A program made the position numbers and the translations under genes. A stretch of DNA of 64,000 nucleotides from Ornithinibacillus massiliensis (GTDB lineage Bacteria; Bacillota; Bacilli; Bacillales; Amphibacillaceae). Below the pieces are notes generated by a model, which worked only from the letters and a program-made list of their open reading frames with translations, was not told the origin of the DNA and did no database searches. This document shows positions 62,701 to 64,000 of this stretch, in pieces. The stretch is from contig NZ_JAGXBY010000007.1 of NCBI RefSeq assembly GCF_018310345.1, positions 99,081-163,080 of the forward strand. The letters run 5' to 3'. Numbering within the stretch: position 1 is the first letter of the stretch; each line of letters opens with the position of its first letter.

Positions 62701-64000
62701 AGAAAAAAGCTTTTTTGAAAAGGTTTGGCAAGATATTAAGGACTTCTTCTTAGGAATATGGAATGGGATTAAATCTTTATGGAATTGGTTTATTGGTTTA
62801 TTCACTTCTACAGCATCCGCTACACCTTTAGAGCCTGCCGTAATGGATGTTAGTGGTGGGAATGTAACAGTTAAAGCTTATAGTTCTGAAGTAGGTAATA
62901 ATAAAACAGAAGAAAGCGTTAAGGCAGAACCAATCGATGGTTCTAGACCTGAAGGTTATGCAAAGCTTGGTGCTGATGAAGGAACTAATAAACAGGGAGG
63001 TTTCCCTGAAGAACCAAAATATATGGTTGATGCAGTTGATTATGTAGAATATACGTATGACGCAGTCGGAAATCGATTGACCGAGGAAGTTGATGGTCAA
63101 ATTACCGAGTTCTTCTACAACGGAAACAATCAGCTAACTAAAGCTGGTGATAGAACCTTCAAGTATGATGCAAATGGAAACATTATCGAAGAAAAAAGTT
63201 TATTCGAACAACGAAGCTACACATATGATGCAGCAAATCGTTTACGTGCGGTAATGTTCGGTGATGATAGCTATGTAACCTATGGCTACGATGCACTAGA
63301 TCGCAAAGTGTATCGTGAAAGTGGTATGTGGCGTACACTGGGCAATCCTATTAAGGATGGACATCCTGGTAAAGGGAAAGGACTTGAAAAGGATAACCCT
63401 GGTAAAGGAAATGGAAATGGAAACGGAAAAGGTGTAGGTAGCAGCGACCATCCAGGCAAAGGGAATGCATGGGGGCTGTACAAAAAAGGTGAAGGCAAAG
63501 AAAAAATGGAGGTTGTGGAAACTCGCTACCTTTATGAAGGACAAAGCCATCTTGTGCATAAGGAATACAGCCCATCTGGGTCACCATACGCAGAGTACTA
63601 CATTGGAGCCAACAACCGAATCGTTTCCCAAAAGATGTTTGGTTACCACGGTCGAAGTATACCGGGCCATGACCCAACTATGAAAACAACTGGTGGTATG
63701 ATGTACTACCATTATGACGGTATGTCTACTGTTAGTGAGTTAACAAATCGTCATGGAACCGGAATCCAAAGCTATCGTTATGATGCCTTTGGTGGACTGG
63801 TGAATGGTATTACCGCACCGTTTAATACGACTAGTTATACAGGTCACAGTTATGATCAAGATGTCGGCTTAATCGACATGCGTGCACGAATGTATGATCC
63901 AACGACTGCGAGGTTCATCCAAGAGGATACGTATGCTGGAACATTAGATAACCCACTATCACAGAACCGGTATTCGTATGTAATGAATAATCCAGTGAAT
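56714..64000 (+). CDS. Secreted YD-repeat (RHS/WapA-like) protein, 3' end beyond the window
   Basis: At least 2,429 residues, open to the right edge; the frame was checked at the start, middle and end. The ATG follows AGGAGA by 6 nt. A very basic head and a hydrophobic helix form the signal peptide (ending near LSAT). After an N-terminal domain (HPVDLITGKLNLSEVDLHLPG, DUF6531-like start), YD repeats of the type YDAxGN and ITDPLG fill most of the protein. Residues about 1890-2120 break the pattern with acidic and Trp-rich segments, and about 2214-2254 is Gly/Lys/Asn-rich. The visible end, GLIDMRARMYDPTTARFIQE, is the RHS core end; a variable C-terminal, often toxic, domain should follow. It is controlled by a c-di-GMP riboswitch. 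Confidence 0.93.
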   Translation, partial: MYRKRKRKRNRRMRKVFIIALILLLIITGLPISTLSATSDYNNRIVAEPNLMDPKSIVDFLPQIGQDPVAFPSPAQQVQPYLPVQMSGETIPSTAPQERSYDSSTEDILSQTFDHPVDLITGKLNLSEVDLHLPGIGLDYIVERSYVSDMEDNLEWVDSLFNELRISGNYSMSETRFDGSVNNYTFVQGSDEYFITSYDDDPLINYELDKGTYEVSEDGSTIERVEHEDGTTRYVVTKADGSKLTYFKYYAPWRYGELEGDLPEGGEIPDYPQQDPKSGKMIRYEDRKGNVLTFDYDASGNLKTVKDTTGRITTLTWENGRISTIKDPFDRLVRYTYDNKNRLEKVTQADGRLVDYGYDSNNRITSISDNQKTMEFSYNNNDQVISVNIHGKEYFRLSYQDKSTKVTDAAQNVWKYEHDGTNVTKVANPLQEVTTYTYKDDLLTSISSPQGKISYTYDDNGNITTETNLAGGTTSYVYDYEDKDTWEQPVEIINPLGGRTKFEYDAQGNVTKRSDATNVYTKFTYNDRGLLTHLTDADGNITELIYNDQGFVKEVIDPHKNKTVYTRDKFGRVLTETLPNGITVSYSYDKRGNILTRKEGESITTYTYDNNGRLDSVKDSINRVTSYTYNSQGLVETIKDVTGTAEYTYDALGNIKTVKTPQGEISEYTRDQLGRPKIIERPTEKLEYSYGPFGVQKVTITSDSSVEYFSYSYDDRGNLINIVDNFGRMVSFDYNVQGQRTKLVDPIGRVNKWTYDKVGRQKTWTDSNNNVTEYVYDNNGLLKTTLHPNGAKTTYEYDANQRLEKKVLPDGTVERYGYDKAGLLTSVTNGAGEKTEYVYDSQGRLKQLVDPAKGVTEYEYDKASRITTIKDALDQVTSYVYDALNRVIKHTDTAKRTTEFVYDKYHRITEMTDRAGLVHQWNFDEAKNEVIYTRPDKETFTYHYGENNRLTTITNPKGERTELKYDDRGHLIEEINPLGQSSKWEYNDVDQLVKEIDTGGHATSYTYDDKGRVQSVTDPLGLKTTIVYNDYYNQPKEIKDHRDGIIKYQYDVMGREITYTDQNGNVSSITYDEIGRVKTTTNPLKETYSMQYHPLGGISKLTDPEGGIWEYSYDALGRMTTQKDPEGNITRSSYDAAGRVISQTDALDNVYQWTYNVNDQVETQIDPLGSKTIYTYSPFGDLEKITDPLENEITYEYDVLGRPIKVNDQSGANTNYVYDALGQVKEITDALGYTTHFTYDALGNITKQIDPLGNTASFTYDAYSRITSETDYRGNKTTYAYDNMKGITTITNPLGDTTKLTFDKLNQLITETDAAGETTTYEYDAAGRLVKEINPLGHAVSVEYDGTDNVIGYIDQNNQKTTYEYDGVGNIVKEVGPLEDVTAYEYDANYQLKKIIDARGGVAAFDYDALGNLIKETDPEGGKWTYTYDALSRLTKSTDPLGDDYSYEYDALGRVLKETDQLGYTVTYDYDILGRMTEQKDKEGGKWKYSYNPNGWITSVIDPLNDKTSYAYDENGNIMKETDALGHKQEYVFDELNRMTKHIDAANYTTTWTYDKIGNVVKETNALGEATTYSYDALSRLVEEKTPSGSVWKYQYDPAGNLINETNPLGHSTIYTYDATNQLTKVTDALDNVTNYQYDPTGNLIEVKDANGNVRKWGYDLNGNVIEEIDGLGNSHVYSYDLANQLVEEINRNGQTISYDYTPRGEVKNINLEDFKQEYEYDALGRLTHMKTPDSEDSFTYDALGRISEQLNHNLEKQLFYTYDAVGNMLSTTNSEDRTITYTYDNRNLMTSIMDPDENVSGFHYDELGRITTQKLANGNQIKQTYTKDGQLAYIENRNNEGIISSFNYEYNDAGQRTKQLEEDGSVTSYHYDELNRLTAVDYPLEKMQEKTPEFPDSRKYNRTEDTKKTTEEKETIIKGKSVAKDAKELTTGENGNDVEKEFKSRVTVPNDSEDNEEETEKLEEPGSNSESVTDNETNMGKIITEANSKETAPEEEKSFFEKVWQDIKDFFLGIWNGIKSLWNWFIGLFTSTASATPLEPAVMDVSGGNVTVKAYSSEVGNNKTEESVKAEPIDGSRPEGYAKLGADEGTNKQGGFPEEPKYMVDAVDYVEYTYDAVGNRLTEEVDGQITEFFYNGNNQLTKAGDRTFKYDANGNIIEEKSLFEQRSYTYDAANRLRAVMFGDDSYVTYGYDALDRKVYRESGMWRTLGNPIKDGHPGKGKGLEKDNPGKGNGNGNGKGVGSSDHPGKGNAWGLYKKGEGKEKMEVVETRYLYEGQSHLVHKEYSPSGSPYAEYYIGANNRIVSQKMFGYHGRSIPGHDPTMKTTGGMMYYHYDGMSTVSELTNRHGTGIQSYRYDAFGGLVNGITAPFNTTSYTGHSYDQDVGLIDMRARMYDPTTARFIQEDTYAGTLDNPLSQNRYSYVMNNPVN

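Noticed and set aside
63286..63677. Overlapping minus-strand frames rich in Phe and Pro
   Set aside because: These are antisense shadows of the Gly/Lys-rich part of the YD-repeat protein.

Overview
The window looks like a chromosomal segment of a low-GC, endospore-forming Bacillaceae, possibly a halotolerant genus close to Oceanobacillus, Ornithinibacillus or Virgibacillus. The evidence is strong GGAGG-type ribosome binding sites, frequent TTG/GTG starts, a Spo0E-like phosphatase, CheX, YuiD, a CbpA-type CBS/ACT protein, an SH3-Amidase_3 autolysin and many secondary carriers. The genus is an inference from gene content. No rRNA, tRNA, CRISPR array, transposase or prophage was seen.

Layout. 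1-10.3 kb is catabolic: the end of a glucitol-type PTS (IIBC end, IIA), a homoserine-dehydrogenase-like oxidoreductase with a SAF domain, a complete acetoin-type 2-oxo-acid dehydrogenase complex (E1 alpha, E1 beta, E2, E3) and a three-gene TRAP transporter with a cre-like site. 10.4-12.9 kb (minus strand) holds an HD-GYP c-di-GMP phosphodiesterase, a 22-residue peptide gene with a CWWC core, and a PqqD-like/M50 membrane protease. 13.7-16.6 kb has a HAD hydrolase, YuiD, a small membrane protein, CheX and a Spo0E-like protein. 16.8-22.2 kb has an AtoE-type carrier and a phosphonate-type ABC transporter.

22.5-33.8 kb contains two giant paralogues (about 1,800 residues each), built as pseudokinase, AAA ATPase, TPR, GAF, GGEEF diguanylate cyclase and a GAF-like tail. 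Each has a leader with a GEMM-type (c-di-GMP-I) aptamer and a terminator; the second aptamer is strongly diverged. 34-47 kb carries a TraB/GumN lipoprotein with leucine-rich repeats, an EamA exporter, a CbpA-like protein, an aldo/keto reductase, an RNase H-like protein, a YtcJ-type amidohydrolase, an alanine:cation symporter, a MacB/FtsX-type ABC exporter and two tandem-repeat arrays. 47.3-50.4 kb is a three-gene operon (M20 hydrolase, GNAT transferase, enolase-superfamily racemase) that fits the known N-succinylation route converting D- to L-amino acids. 50.5-56 kb has an amidase, a cassette of three secreted helical proteins with its own type I signal peptidase, and proline dehydrogenase. 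From 56.4 kb a canonical c-di-GMP-I riboswitch plus terminator precedes a secreted YD-repeat (RHS/WapA-like) protein that runs off the right edge.

Two themes tie the window together. The first is c-di-GMP: one phosphodiesterase, two cyclases that lack the usual inhibitory site, and three GEMM-type leaders, two on the cyclases themselves and one on a large surface or toxin-like protein. The second is the pairing of a tiny CWWC peptide with a PqqD-M50 protease, without the usual radical-SAM enzyme. This is the best candidate for an undescribed peptide-modification or peptide-signalling system.
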